Source: Sympetrum striolatum (lineage: Eukaryota > Arthropoda > Insecta > Odonata > Libellulidae). From it: a stretch of 64,000 nt of DNA. Shown piece after piece: positions 48,291-59,250 of the stretch. Numbering within the stretch: position 1 is the first letter of the stretch; each line of letters starts with the position of its first letter. The DNA is taken from assembly GCA_947579665.1 (NCBI GenBank), contig OX388348.1:14074001-14138000 (forward strand). The letters run 5' to 3'. The translations under genes were made by a program, and so were the position numbers. The notes under the pieces are model-generated. The model saw only the letters and a program-made list of their open reading frames with translations. It had not been told where the DNA came from and did no database searches.

Positions 48291-49170
48291 AGAGATATAG
48301 AAAAGTATGAGAGCTACGCTTTTCCTGCTGTTTCTCTTTAAGGTTTCCTTTGTGGATGTCCAGCGCGGGTTCTAAGGCAATCTGCGTGGTTGTACTTGTG
48401 TAGAGTTTCCTTCTCATTCATTCTTTCCTTTTAAATTCAAATTCCTTGTAAGTGATCATCTTTTGTATTTAAATACCGTGAGTGAAATTTATAACCCCAG
48501 TTATATTACTGACACGTAATTTTTACAATTTTTTGTTAAACATGCATCTATTATACAAGGGGAGGACGATACAGAAGATAAGATATTCTAATGTAAAAGA
48601 GATTTATGTTATATTCTCACATGTTTTCCAATTGACTTTATATTTATCATCGTAACAGTGGGTTTATATTATATTTAAAGTTATTTATTTTTAATTTATA
48701 CAATCATTGATGCATCATCAATTACAACCACTACAGTCTGATGAATACCGCAAGGAATGTTGGAATTCAGTTTTAATTACTAAAATTCCAGAAAATATAT
48801 CGCCGAAAAAAAATCTGTTATTTTTTAAATTTTTGTTGCTCTCTAGGAACGAATATTACTGATTCTAAATATCATTGCAACCTATGGAAAAACGTTGTTA
48901 TAAGTATTTCATAAAGCTTGAATTCGATGGAGAATTTGATGTGGGTACTAAGGATTCGTTCTTACTGGTTAATAGAGGTTAGAATGCTATAAGGATTTTA
49001 AAATTTTTATATATTGCTTAGTTATAATATTATAAACGAACTTGATGTTTTTCAGTTTGATAGAAACGCATAAAAAAATTAGCTTCATTGACATGCATGA
49101 AAGGTAATTTTCCTAAATTTTTTTAAGTATTCTACATAAAGAAACAGTTAATAAAATAATAAAACACTTA
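48291..49170. other. AT-rich spacer
   Basis: Nothing recognised. Confidence 0.4.
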
Positions 49171-49245
49171 GTCAAAGTTCCACACGTTTATTAATAAAAC
49201 AAACGACCAGTTTCGACTATGAACTAGTCATCTTCAGGCAATTGG
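49171..49245 (-). repeat. Repeat end with CTGAAGATGACTAG palindrome
   Basis: On the minus strand the block reads CCTGAAGATGACTAG...CGAAACTGGTCG. GACTA at 49215-49219 pairs with TAGTC at 49225-49229 around a 5-nt loop. Blocks of the form CTGAAGATGA(stem)CGAAAC are frequent in arthropod repeats. My memory links them to Penelope-like elements, which carry hammerhead-like motifs, but this is unverified. An extra base before the stem breaks a strict hammerhead core. Only one copy was seen here, with no coding remnant. Confidence 0.4.
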
Positions 49246-50331
49246 GAGGACTGACACCAGAAAACAAAAAAACATCGTTACTGGAGGGGAGAGAGAATAT
49301 TATTAATATTAATTAAATATTTATTTTTATGGGCTTGCTTCTTTTATTTTAATAGTTTATCAATTCTGTATTAAAGGAGTTTCAGAATAAGATTTTAATA
49401 CTTATGGAATAATAGAAACATCAACTAAATTCAAAAATAATTCATCTCACCATATAAAAATTAAGGCTTGAGTAGGTTAATTAGAATAATTATTATTTTC
49501 AATATAATTTTGCTAAATTATTTTTACATGCTTCCTGTAACGGAGTTCCACATAGTCAACGCTCATTGGATTAAATTTATCTAAAAACGTCTATTATTTC
49601 ATTACAGCAACTCGCGCGCATCTTTGAACTGAATTTTCTCACTGCTGCGACAATCATCGCAGAGAGAACACCAAATAAAAAGATAAGATTTAAAAAAACA
49701 CAGCAGAACTGCGGAGATTTCCAAAAAATGAGATAATAGAACGAGCCACCCCCGAGTGGGAATTCGCCTCCCTTTGTAAGGGGAAGACGTTTTGAATTTG
49801 TACGTCCCAACGAATTAGCGCGTACCCCATTCCCCGCGATATTTATCGCAATAAATAGATTAAAAAGTTTCCCCCGTCCCTTTCGTCCTCTGTCACCTTC
49901 TGAGAGGGACACAAAGAGGGAGAAAGAGGAACCGAGGCGAGAGAGGCCGACACTGTCACCAATCTAATTGAGCTGTCCCTTGAGAAGAGGTTAAATCATA
50001 TAAAAGTTTGGAAAAGAGTCGGCCCAAGGCAAACCGTTTTCGTAGCCGGAAATAATGGACGCGGCGCACAAAAAGCTGTTTTGGGCCTCTTCTCCCCCAC
50101 CCCCCGTTTCTCACTTTCGCCTTTTTTTCCTCCTCGCAGTAATTATGGCGACTGCAAAGTTGAAAATTCCATTTCTACGGGAGACTTCAATTTGTCCGTC
50201 CTTTACGGACTGAGGGCATTGTAAGGAGTCGAAAGCGGTTCCTAATTGGCAAAGAAGAGGAGGACAATGGAATTGGGGAATTTTGGGGAGTATTCATGAT
50301 GTGGCTGAAAAGCCTTCGTGGGTGTTTAGTT
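49246..50331. other. Spacer and GC-richer islet
   Basis: 49570-50270 is GC-richer, with a 111-codon minus frame (49577-49912), not recognised. Local strand bias switches from purine-rich (49895-49945) to pyrimidine-rich (50085-50140). Nothing else was identified. Confidence 0.35.
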
Positions 50332-50630
50332 GGATGGCACAGTGTATGAATAATGCGGGGTTAATGGAAAGAAATCTATGGAAAAGAAATTTTTTGTTGA
50401 ATTTTAAAAATTTACTGCATATTTTCCTGTATTTATATATTGAATTTCTTATTACGATGGCACAATGAATAATGCAGGGATAATAGAAAGATATCAATGG
50501 AATAACGTAAGAGAATTGAATTTCTCTTACGTTAGAAATTATTTTTATACAGATATTTCTTAGTAGGATGGCACAGTGCATGAGTAACGCAGGGTCAACG
50601 GAAAGAAATCTATTCAATAAAGTACGGGAG
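50332..50630. repeat. Three imperfect tandem copies, period about 122 bp
   Basis: The block GATGGCACAGTG(T/C)ATGA, followed by AATGCGGGG- and GGAAAGAAATCTAT-like sequence, starts near 50333, 50456 and 50577. On the minus strand a single 107-codon frame (50294-50617) crosses all three copies and gives three versions of an FLSINPALFIHCAI-like segment. The persistence of the frame could be selection or chance. No known protein has this repeat as far as I recall. Confidence 0.65.
50503..50534. repeat. Perfect 13-bp hairpin
   Basis: TAACGTAAGAGAA (50503-50515) and its exact complement (50522-50534) flank the 6-nt loop TTGAAT, between the second and third tandem copies. Confidence 0.8.
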
Positions 50631-50889
50631 TAGAAATATTTTTGTTAAGATTTTATGATTCTGCCATAATTTTTATGCTAATATCCATATACATAAAGAA
50701 TACATCCTCCAATTTCAACTCCATAAAATATTCCATGTAGTAGATTCATTGCACGAATACAAAGAGGTATATGATCAGACCATAGTTGTCTATAGAAAAC
50801 TATCATCAAAATCTAAAGGGCTAGTCAATAAAAACGTTAATGTAATAAAAACGAAAACATTTATGATAGCAAAAAAACTTTAAACATGA
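50631..50889. other. AT-rich spacer
   Basis: Nothing recognised. Confidence 0.35.
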
Positions 50890-51110
50890 ATAATGCAACG
50901 GGCGGAGGTGAATAAAAAAGAGAGATTCCACATTTCAGTACGATACAGAGTTAGCAATAAATACGATGTTGTCACCCACAAGTCTCTCTATAAGGCATTA
51001 AGGCCTAAGACCGATTGGAACTTCACCCCCTCTAACGTTAACTATCAGGAGTTAGTAGTGGGGAGTGAGACTTTGCAGGATGAGGAATGAGGTAGTTTCA
51101 TTCACAAAGA
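50890..51110. repeat. Dispersed repeat family X, copy 3 (partial)
   Basis: The end of this block (GAGTTAGTAGTGGGGAGTGA, then CAGGATGAGGAATGAGGTAG) resembles 3700-3775 (GAGTTAAGCTACTAAGAGCT, then AGAGAGGAATGAGG, and a nearby GAGGAGTGAGGTAGTTTA). The upstream half has no partner in copies 1 and 2 that I could align by eye. Less certain than the other two copies. Confidence 0.35.
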
Positions 51111-52141
51111 AAATTTGGAAAGATGCGATTTAATACAAGTAGAGATATTGATAATAAAAATAAAAAGTCGTTTGATACGATTTGCTAGAATTTCTGCCGT
51201 AAAAATATTCCTTTGTATTCATCATCACATGATACATAATATTTAGAGATTTAAGAGAGTTTGGTAATCTAAAAATACTAGAATATTAGAGTAAATATTA
51301 GTGTAGTAGAATAGCAATTATACTCATATTATATTTATTATAATAGCCTTTGTCGTTTCTATATCTGTTAGTCAACTAATCCACACTTATGGAACTTTCT
51401 TCATTTGACCATTTCATTGATTTCACTAAAAATTCGTATATTAAACCTTTGCAGCTCGGACAGCAAAACTTTGCAGGTTTCATTCATCTAATGTAAATGC
51501 TTTATCCGTGCTTTCTACGCGAAAATTTCGAGTTAGTCTTTTAGCTATAATTAATCCCTCAGCTGAAATTCGTTTTTGGGAAGACGGCTGGATTACTTCA
51601 GGAAGCTTTTGGAAAAATTAATCAGTAAAGAACCCGTCGACACAGAAGCAGATTGTGTTTCTTCAGTAAACAGAGTCCGCCAACTCAGAGAAAAAGGAAA
51701 AGTGTCACATGGAAGCTATCTCTGAAAGGGATAATTTACTTCTACTCATTTCCTTTGGAGCATTACAGATTTCATTGACTGTTCTTTGGATAAATATGTA
51801 AATTTATATGTAGAGTTAAATTTCGATTTCATCCATTCATGTATATATCATATCATATTTGAATATTATATTTCTAATTATATTTTAAAATTAATTTAGA
51901 ATTCGATAGATATAAAATTTAATTTACGAACCATCGTATGGGATATTCTGTTGGTTTTCTTACTTATGTTAGTTCTCTTTACGTATGAGCTTGATCCTTC
52001 GATTTGGTAGAACTCTAATGTTTATATAATTTATGATTCCCTATTCAATGCCATTTCTTCAGTTTCATGGAGAATTGCCCCAACATTTGCATGTTCGTAT
52101 ATATCTCGTATAATATATAAAATATAAGTATAAGGTATAGT
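51111..52141. other. AT-rich spacer
   Basis: Nothing recognised. A GC-neutral patch lies at about 51420-51730. Confidence 0.4.
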
Positions 52142-52550
52142 AATGGTAATATTTTCTCATTATGTCATCATCCTGTTCCCACTTTTCCCGAATCCGTCAG
52201 TGTAGGGCTTCTGTGGATCAGTGACCACCATCTTGCTCTATCCTACCACCACACCTCACCTTCTCTGTTTTCTCCACTCTTTTGTTTATGTCTTTATTAA
52301 TAATATCATTCCATGTTCCTTTTGGCCTTCCCCTAGGTCTTTTTCCTTTCTTCTTCTCTTCAAATACTCTTCTTGGGAGTTGCCAATCCCTTATCCTCAT
52401 CATATGTCCAAAACACCTTAATCTTATTTTTTCAATCTGTGCTTGGAGCCTTTCTATACCCAAACATTCCCTAAATCTTTCCTTGCTGATGATGTCTCAC
52501 TTTGATTTTACTAGGATATTTCTTAAGAACTTCATATCCAATGCTTGAGT
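52142..52550 (-). mobile_element. LINE reverse-transcriptase C-terminal relic with 3' UTR
   Basis: The minus strand encodes RTQALDMKFLRNILVKSK, a stop (TGA at 52497-52499), then DIISKERFRECLGIERL. IRLRCFGHMMRI and GKRPRGRPKGTWNDII follow, ending in GRIEQDGGH. The pattern RLRWFGHVMRM...GKRPRGRP.. is the well-known C-terminus of RTE-type and related LINE reverse transcriptases. In another frame past the stop, the downstream sequence still encodes TDPQKPYTD-like residues typical of the same family, showing a late frameshift. The sequence upstream (52621-52740) has a 38-codon open stretch on the same strand that may belong to the element. The copy is dead. Confidence 0.75.
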
Positions 52551-53815
52551 TCTACACTCTTATCTACTTGGATTATACTTCCATCTCATTAATTGCATCG
52601 TAAGAATTGAAATTGGGATAGTTATATCATTTTATCAATACCGAGATGATTTCTCATTTGCAACTCTTCAGCCCAGGTTTTCCAGTTCGTAGCCAATCGT
52701 TTAATTTCCTCAATTTTCCTAACCTTAACCTCACCATTCTTCCCTAAATTATTAAAATATAATGATTCTTATTTGTTAATCCTTAACATAACCTCAAGGC
52801 ATATATTGAAATCAAAGGGAGATTTGCGGCTTGATTGTTCCTCTATTTATGACTATTCCATGTATACGTTACATTTGACCTTTATTTCAGTTTTATATTA
52901 TCACTAACACACAACGATATTTTAAAGGAGGAAAGAAACGTTTCCTTTTTCCCTTCACTACCTTTTGCATGTGAGTTTTCTCTCAGGGTACTCCGGTCCC
53001 TTTGTGCGTGACAGCTATTTTTTAATCTTTTTGAAAGAGAGAGTGACTTTCTCTAACTTTCACAGAATTCGTAATGCGTCGTCTCGCTAAATTGAGTTTG
53101 AAAAATTCGCTGTTGGACATTAGCGAAACTGAGTTCGTTTATCAAAACTTTATAATGCATTAAAAAGCGTTTCCCCGCACCCCGAGGCAACTACATTTTC
53201 CGTTCAGAGATCTCCAAAGAATATTCCGCTGAAGACCGGAATTCATTTTTATGGTTTAAAAATTGAATTTAAAGACCGAAGGCAATGGACAAAGTTGCTT
53301 AAGAAGATGGTGGGATGGGCGCATTTTTCAAAGGTCTACCTTAAGTGGTTGGTTTCCTTTAGGATGAACAGCTTTTATGAAAAGCTCATTCTTCTACAGT
53401 GAACATATTATGTTCATTTATATCAGAGCTTTAAGAGGTTCAGTGTGATCAAAATTGGTCTTGAAACCCCTTCAAGTAACAGGAAGGCATTTCTTAGTTA
53501 TATATGCGAGATATATCCTTGGACATTTTTCTCGATATATTTCAAAACTTGCGAGCCACTAAAATATTCCAAGTAGAACTTAATTTTTGTGATGGGTATC
53601 CTATCAATTAAATGATCATAATATTGTAAACCTGTCGTATCTAACAATGCATTATTTTTATAATAACTAGCGGTAGAATAAAAGGAAAAATACTGAGCGA
53701 AGGACAAATGTGATGATGTTCCATGATATAAGAGGTGGAGTAAGTTACTAAAAGGTGAAGTATATAGCATTGGATAGGGAATGTTAAGGCATATGAACTT
53801 ACCAAAAGGTAGAGC
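52551..53815. other. Spacer with a GC-richer patch
   Basis: 53000-53300 is GC-richer. The minus frame 53498-53863 (121 codons) lies in low-complexity AT-rich DNA, is rich in Tyr, Ser, Leu and Ile, and includes part of the adjoining hairpin. It is not a credible gene. Confidence 0.35.
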
Positions 53816-53880
53816 ATACACATGTTTGTACAATGACCCCTTTACCATTGGTAAATGGATCATTGTACATACATGTGTGT
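53816..53880. repeat. 65-nt near-perfect palindrome
   Basis: Position 53848 is the centre. From there outward the two 32-nt arms pair except at three mismatches (53840/53856, 53837/53859, 53826/53870) and one T-G pair near the base. It contains TTTACCA/TGGTAAA and CAATGA/TCATTG. It ends exactly where the next inverted-repeat element begins. It could be a hairpin RNA, a cruciform, or the end of a palindromic mobile element. Confidence 0.8.
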
Positions 53881-54278
53881 AACCCTTAATTGGTCCAAAT
53901 TTTTACCCGATGTGACTGTGTAACAATGACACCTATGACCCTACTCTTATTTGATTATTTTATGGTAATGGTGAAGCTCACTAATTTCATTTAATATTGA
54001 TAAAATAAATTCAAGTTAGATTAGGTTTCCATCGTAACAAAAATTAATACAGCATTGCTGTAATGCAGTCATATTTATGATTATTTCTGCATAACACAGT
54101 GGCTATTTTGTAATGAAAATAAATAAATCTAATGTAAGGAAGTTCATTAATTAAAATAAGTAAAACTAATACAATAGTATCGTGAAAACAATTAGTAAAT
54201 TGTAATTTATACATCTCGGGTCATAATGAGTCGCAGCGGCCATTTCTGTAAGTTTTTGGTTGTGACCAGTTAAGGGTT
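53881..54278. mobile_element. Miniature inverted-repeat element (MITE), class uncertain
   Basis: AACCCTTAATTGGTC (53881-53895) is complementary to GACCAGTTAAGGGTT (54264-54278) with one mismatch in 15. The 398-bp interior is AT-rich without a frame. ACCCGA lies near the left end (about 53905) and its complement TCGGGT near the right (about 54218). If the ends proper start at CCC, the flanking tetranucleotides are GTAA and TTGC, decayed relatives of TTAA at best, so a piggyBac link is possible but not shown. Confidence 0.5.
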
Positions 54279-55999
54279 GCAGGTGGTCACCACGCTGTAT
54301 ATGGCCGTAAGATGTGCAGGCAATTGCATGGATATGAGTTAACAAAATGTTCAGTAAGCGTACTACAATGAAATCCGGATATAACCAGGTAAAGACTTAA
54401 CGATCAGCAAAGAAAGTTATTATTAAGTTTTGGGTTTGGGATTTGTCAATTCTCTTTATCAGATTTTCCAAGGACAACGAATTACAGCGGCATTTGGTAG
54501 AATAAAACCCTCTTCTCGTGGATTCGCGCTTTTCAATTCGGTTTAACGCGACGGCGAACCAACGCCTTCTTCGCCGCTCTTACGCTTAGATAATCGAATT
54601 GTTATTCAACTTCTCTTCGGACCAACAAATTGGAATTTTCAGGTGTGTCCCGAATCGAAAGATAACATTCGTAGAAACGTCTGGAACTCATTATTTTACA
54701 ATCAGGTGGAAACTTTGTATTGCTTTCGATCAGAGTTGAGGAGTTTCTATGAAGATTAGCGGAGAGAAAGGAATGGAAATCTGCGAGGAGTAATTTACGT
54801 AATGAAGTGAGATTCCTCGATATATTTCCCTCGATTCACGTTAATTGCTGCTACAAGTCTAAGAAATTTCTATTAAATTTCATAATTTTCGATGCTTTAA
54901 ACTTTTAGCAGCGTTTTTAGTTCCATGCATGGTCAAAACAGAATATCTATTAAAGATCTTTCCCTTTGTAAGTCTCGACATTTTGTACAATTTGCAAAAG
55001 GAAAATAAAATATCGCTGAGACGAAGAATTTTAGCATACTAATCTAATGAAAGTTTTTTTCCAAATATGCTACTAGAATACAATTTTAATTCAAATTTGT
55101 TTAATTTTATATAAATAGAATGCAGAGAATAAATACTTTCGTGTAAGAAATATTCATGTAATTAATTATCGTTTTCCTTTTGAATTTAAATTTACAATGG
55201 TATCACTGGAATTTATTTATATTTTACATAGTATTATTTATTTTAATGGTAAATCAATCATTGATACAATTTGTGATTCACGGGAGTAATTTTATTTAAT
55301 TATAACCTCTAATGTCTGAGGAATACGGCCCAGAATGAGGCAATTCCATCAGAAAATCATAAAAATTCAAGAGTTTCTCTTATAGTTAAAGGATGACAAG
55401 CACTGATTAGAATTCCTAAGTGCAAAAATGTAGTTTTGTTTGTTATTATTTTCCGCATTTTACATTCACAAAAGAATGAAAGCCTTTGAGAAAACGAAGA
55501 ATTGTGCGTGTATTTCTACTGAAAGTGGATATATTAATATTAACAACATTGAAAAACGTCTGACAGGAAGTCAGAATAGGGAGAAAGTCCCTCTTATCGT
55601 TATAAAAATAAACAACAATATATTATACACTGAATTTTTTCTAGTCCATTTTATTTTGGGATTTTTCGTGGGTGCACGCCTCCTTATGTGCGAAGTACCT
55701 TAACCCTTTCCTTGGTTGACAACATTATTTTAAAAGATGTACAAGACTATAATTTATGATAGATACATTATAAAAATTATGCTAGATCTGCACTTCAGCG
55801 ATAAACGTAATACATTTTTGAGTTTTATTTTATTTAGTTTTGTTTTTATGTATTAGAGGACATTCTTCATCTTTCGAAGAATTTGTACCCAAAACCACAA
55901 GTGCGATTGTTAAGCAAAATTTCATCCGTTCCGCTCCCTTAGATCTCTCCATTGTTTCATTTCACTTCCAGATCTCAACCGAAATATTTCGAGAGACGA
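54279..55999. other. Spacer with a GC-richer patch
   Basis: 54470-54850 is GC-richer and unassigned. The 87-codon plus frame 55440-55703 is not recognised. A TTAACCCTTTCCTTGG block at about 55699 resembles a transposon end, but no partner was found. Confidence 0.35.
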
Positions 56000-56760
56000 A
56001 ATAGTAGTATAATACGATGGGAGCTCGCAATTTGGGACCGATTCCCTCTCCCACGCGAAACGCTCTCCTTTCCGCCCTTCGGTATCAAAATTTATACATA
56101 GACGCAACTTCGAGAACGGCTACTCTCTTTCCTCAGCGTCGATGTTATATCCGGAATAAAATCCCGCCTCCCCGACAAGCGGGGAATTTCAATTTGGACA
56201 AACAAAGCCATTCGTTTTAATTAAGTCGTTTTCTCGGAGGGAGGAGAAGTGGAGCTCATCACCGATTCAGAATTCCTCCTCCCGCGCCTCCGCAACATTG
56301 AAGGCCCATCTTAAGGGGCCCTCCCAAATGCCCCGAATCACAATGGACCGCTTCTCCTTCAAACGGACGGAATAATTACAATCCCGGAGTCCTCCAAAAA
56401 GCAGCGATGACAGAAGCCAATGAATAATGATTCCAATCTTTTGCGAGGAGAGTCTTTGATTCCAGGAAATTTCCTCAAATTTTAATGCTGCAGGGCCTCC
56501 CCCTTTTTTCCATAAAGAGCGGAGGATTTTTAGGTCGCTATGTTTTCTTTTTGGGACGCTTGGCCCCGCGGTCGTTCGCGGAGGAAACTTCTCGAGTTGT
56601 CTTAGGAGAAATTTTGACGGTTTTTCCCTATTCTCTTTTTTTGAGGAATGTAGAGAGGTTCTAATGGTGATTTTCTTGAGGAGGGAAAGAAATGTTTTGC
56701 TCTCCATCTGAATAAAAACAGAAGAAAAGAGAAGAAAAGAGAAGAAGCACAAAGCACCGT
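56000..56760. other. GC-rich islet containing the longest open frame of the window
   Basis: The minus frame 56267-56752 has 161 codons with no stop. It begins with a hydrophobic Phe/Leu/Ser stretch, then becomes Lys/Arg-rich. It resembles no family I know. The start codon lies in a GAAAA/GAGAA simple repeat (about 56720-56748) and GC-rich DNA has few stops, so chance is likely. A lineage-specific gene is not excluded. Confidence 0.3.
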
Positions 56761-56786
56761 TTTCCGAAGGGAGGGAATTAATTCGA

Positions 56787-57138
56787 AGACTATTTCTTAA
56801 TTTCGGTTTATTAAAAGTTTTCGATGTTGGATTCTAATCCGAGATATTGATTAAGGGATTATTTCGTTGATCGCTTCGATTTGGAAAACAAAAGATTTAT
56901 TTTCTTGGATTTGGAACTATTGCATGTATACGGATAATGCTCGAAGTGTATGGAAGTGTCGGAGACTATTGCTAAATTATGGTTTATTACAAGTTTTCGA
57001 TGTTGGATTCGAGTTCGAGATGTACAGTATGGATTATTTTGTTGATCTCTTGGGTTTGGAAAACGAAAGATTCATTCCTTGGCTTTGGAAATATTGGATT
57101 TATATGGATTGTGCTCGAAGTGTATGGATATGCAAGCC
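56787..57138 (+). repeat. Tandem dimer, unit about 176 bp
   Basis: Copy 1 (56787-56962) and copy 2 (56963-57138) share GGTTTATTA, AGTTTTCGATGTTGGATTC (offset 176), GGAAAAC(A/G)AAAGATT (offset 175) and TGCTCGAAGTGTATGGA (offset 174). A 100-codon plus frame (56867-57169) crosses both copies and gives paired segments such as ARSVWKC and ARSVWIC, because small indels bring the copies into the same phase. The unit length and head-to-tail layout would also suit a satellite fragment. Confidence 0.75.
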
Positions 57139-58117
57139 AAGAGCATTCCATCTGGTAGAAGCCAGATGAATCACGCAGGAGACAATGCATTTGCTATTCT
57201 TTGACGATGTTACAATTCACCGACAATGTCAGCAGTCTCTTTGCTCGGTCAACAGTTTAGTTCCATTTTTCCGTTTCTATCATTTTCACGGAGAAAGACG
57301 GTTTCGATTTAGGAAATTCGTAAAAAAACTGAGATATGTAAATAATGAGCTAAATGAAACGTTGTCACGTGACCTTTAGAATGCTTGATAGGGAAACAAT
57401 ATCAATACTCGTTATGTTAAATCACTGTAAAATCAGTTTAATTGTAAACATTCAAAAAATAAAAATTGAAAATTCGTGTTGCCATTGTTATTGAAATAAA
57501 CTTTACGGAAGGTTAATAATCTGCACTTTTATAAGCAATAATTCAGATTAGTAGACATTTTTCTCATAAGTACATATCATGGAAAACTTGACGAAGAAAC
57601 TATATTCTATAAATTGATATTCGGTCAAACGAGTGTCAGTCTAGAGGGTGTCAACTGAATTTGGACTCGTACTCTGTTATCCTTTATCATTTATTTACGG
57701 CAGTTATCGTTTACTAGAACGTGGAATGTTGGAAACTTGTGCTCAAATCTCTGTCATGTTGATATTTTCAGTTTCTTCCGCTTGAGTGCATAGTAGGTTT
57801 TCATGTTTATCATTAAAGAGATAATTTTCTAAATTGGGTTAGCGCAAAAGTAGCTGAAATATTCATTAAAGGTTATTATTTTAAAAATTTCGTTAATTTT
57901 GACGTGAAACAACCGATGTATGCCATTTGAAACGTCGTTACTGACTTAGTACATAGTGTCTTATGAAAAAAATCATATGAAGGCATCAAGATTTTGATTG
58001 AATAAAGGGCAAGATTAGTGAAAAAGTAATATAATAGGGGATTGAAAAGAAGATGCAAATGAAGCTTTCGTTTAAATATGTTCTATACATTGCTTATAAG
58101 ATAGGTAGGTAGATACA
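57139..58117. other. AT-rich spacer
   Basis: Nothing recognised. Confidence 0.4.
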
Positions 58118-58315
58118 TGGACCCTTTTTTGTCGAGGTTAGGCTCAGGTGAGCATCTCTTCCACCTAATCTCGTATGTCGATAATATTTAAAGTTAACAA
58201 ATTTATACGAATAAACACAAAACGAAAGAGAAGTGTATGGAAAAAAAATCTTTGCAACTGAAGGTCGACTAAGAAAAAGCCCACATTGCGGGAAAACACC
58301 TACAGAGAAGTGATA
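58118..58315 (-). mobile_element. (TTA)n LINE family, copy 3, diverged
   Basis: Blocks collinear with 15900-16075 on the same strand include CTCTTC-CACCTAAT, ACGAATAAA, and CTGAAGG with later GCGGGAAAACAC and AGAAGTG. The TTA tail itself is not preserved. No coding part is recognised. Confidence 0.45.
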
Positions 58316-59250
58316 AACACAGTAATAAAATTATAAAACAATACTGCATAGATATATAAACAATGAGCTATAAGATGCAATTCATATACAAGAGAATTAT
58401 TTATACCAATAATTTTAAAGAATATAAAATCAGCTAGTGAGAGAAGTACAACATAAATATAAAAAAACAGTAAGCTTAATTATTATAATTAAGATTAAGT
58501 TTTGAAGCTAAGAAAACTTAGTTTAATCATTTCTTCAGCCGGGGGCACTCTTTGAATAATCTATTTTCTTGGATCATCGGATTCCTTGTCGTTTATAAAA
58601 CTTTATATCTGTCTGTTGTTGACGAATAATTAATGCCAAGCGATATTCATTCAATCGTTTAGAATAAGGTAAATTGAAAATTTGGGAAGAAGAATGAAAG
58701 TTAAACTCCTTATTTCCAAACATTATTCATGTTATTTATTTATTTATATCCCGGAAAGCCTCAGAAATTCCTGATTGTTCTCCAAAGCGGCCAGAATTAT
58801 CTAGAAACAATGGAAAATTGACAATCAACCTCATCTATTCGTACAGAAAGAGAATGACGGGATAATTCTGTCCCTTTTGTTGACATCAGGTGGGGCAGAA
58901 ACGAGGAAAAGCGAGTTATTTTCCACGGGGAAATAGCAGAAGGCGTTGAAGTCATCCCTCGGGAAAATTTGAGTATTTTGCATAAATTTCGGGCTAAAGA
59001 TGAAGAGGACTGAGATTAGTTTTTCCTCCTCCTTTTCAGAAATAGTTTGGAGTGTTCTTCTCTTCCCGTAAAAAAATCCCCTCTTGTTATTCTAGTGGTA
59101 ACTAAGGAGTTTCGGAAAGTTGTGTTTTCCGCTTGTCCGAGCAGAAGCTGAACTGGATAGAACAAACTCCTGCGGATTCATGGATGGGACGCAGAGAGAA
59201 TTTTCTTACGAGGAGAACTCATTTAAAAAGTAATCTCATTGTGATTATAA
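58316..59250. other. Spacer with a GC-richer patch
   Basis: 58740-59200 is GC-richer. No long frame and no recognised element. Confidence 0.35.

Noticed and set aside
49200..49245. An intact hammerhead ribozyme
   Set aside because: One extra base separates CTGAAGA from the stem, and no flanking stems I and III could be supported, so only a resemblance is reported.
53498..53863. 121-codon minus frame
   Set aside because: AT-rich, Tyr/Ser/Leu/Ile-rich, overlaps another minus frame and the palindrome, and resembles no family.
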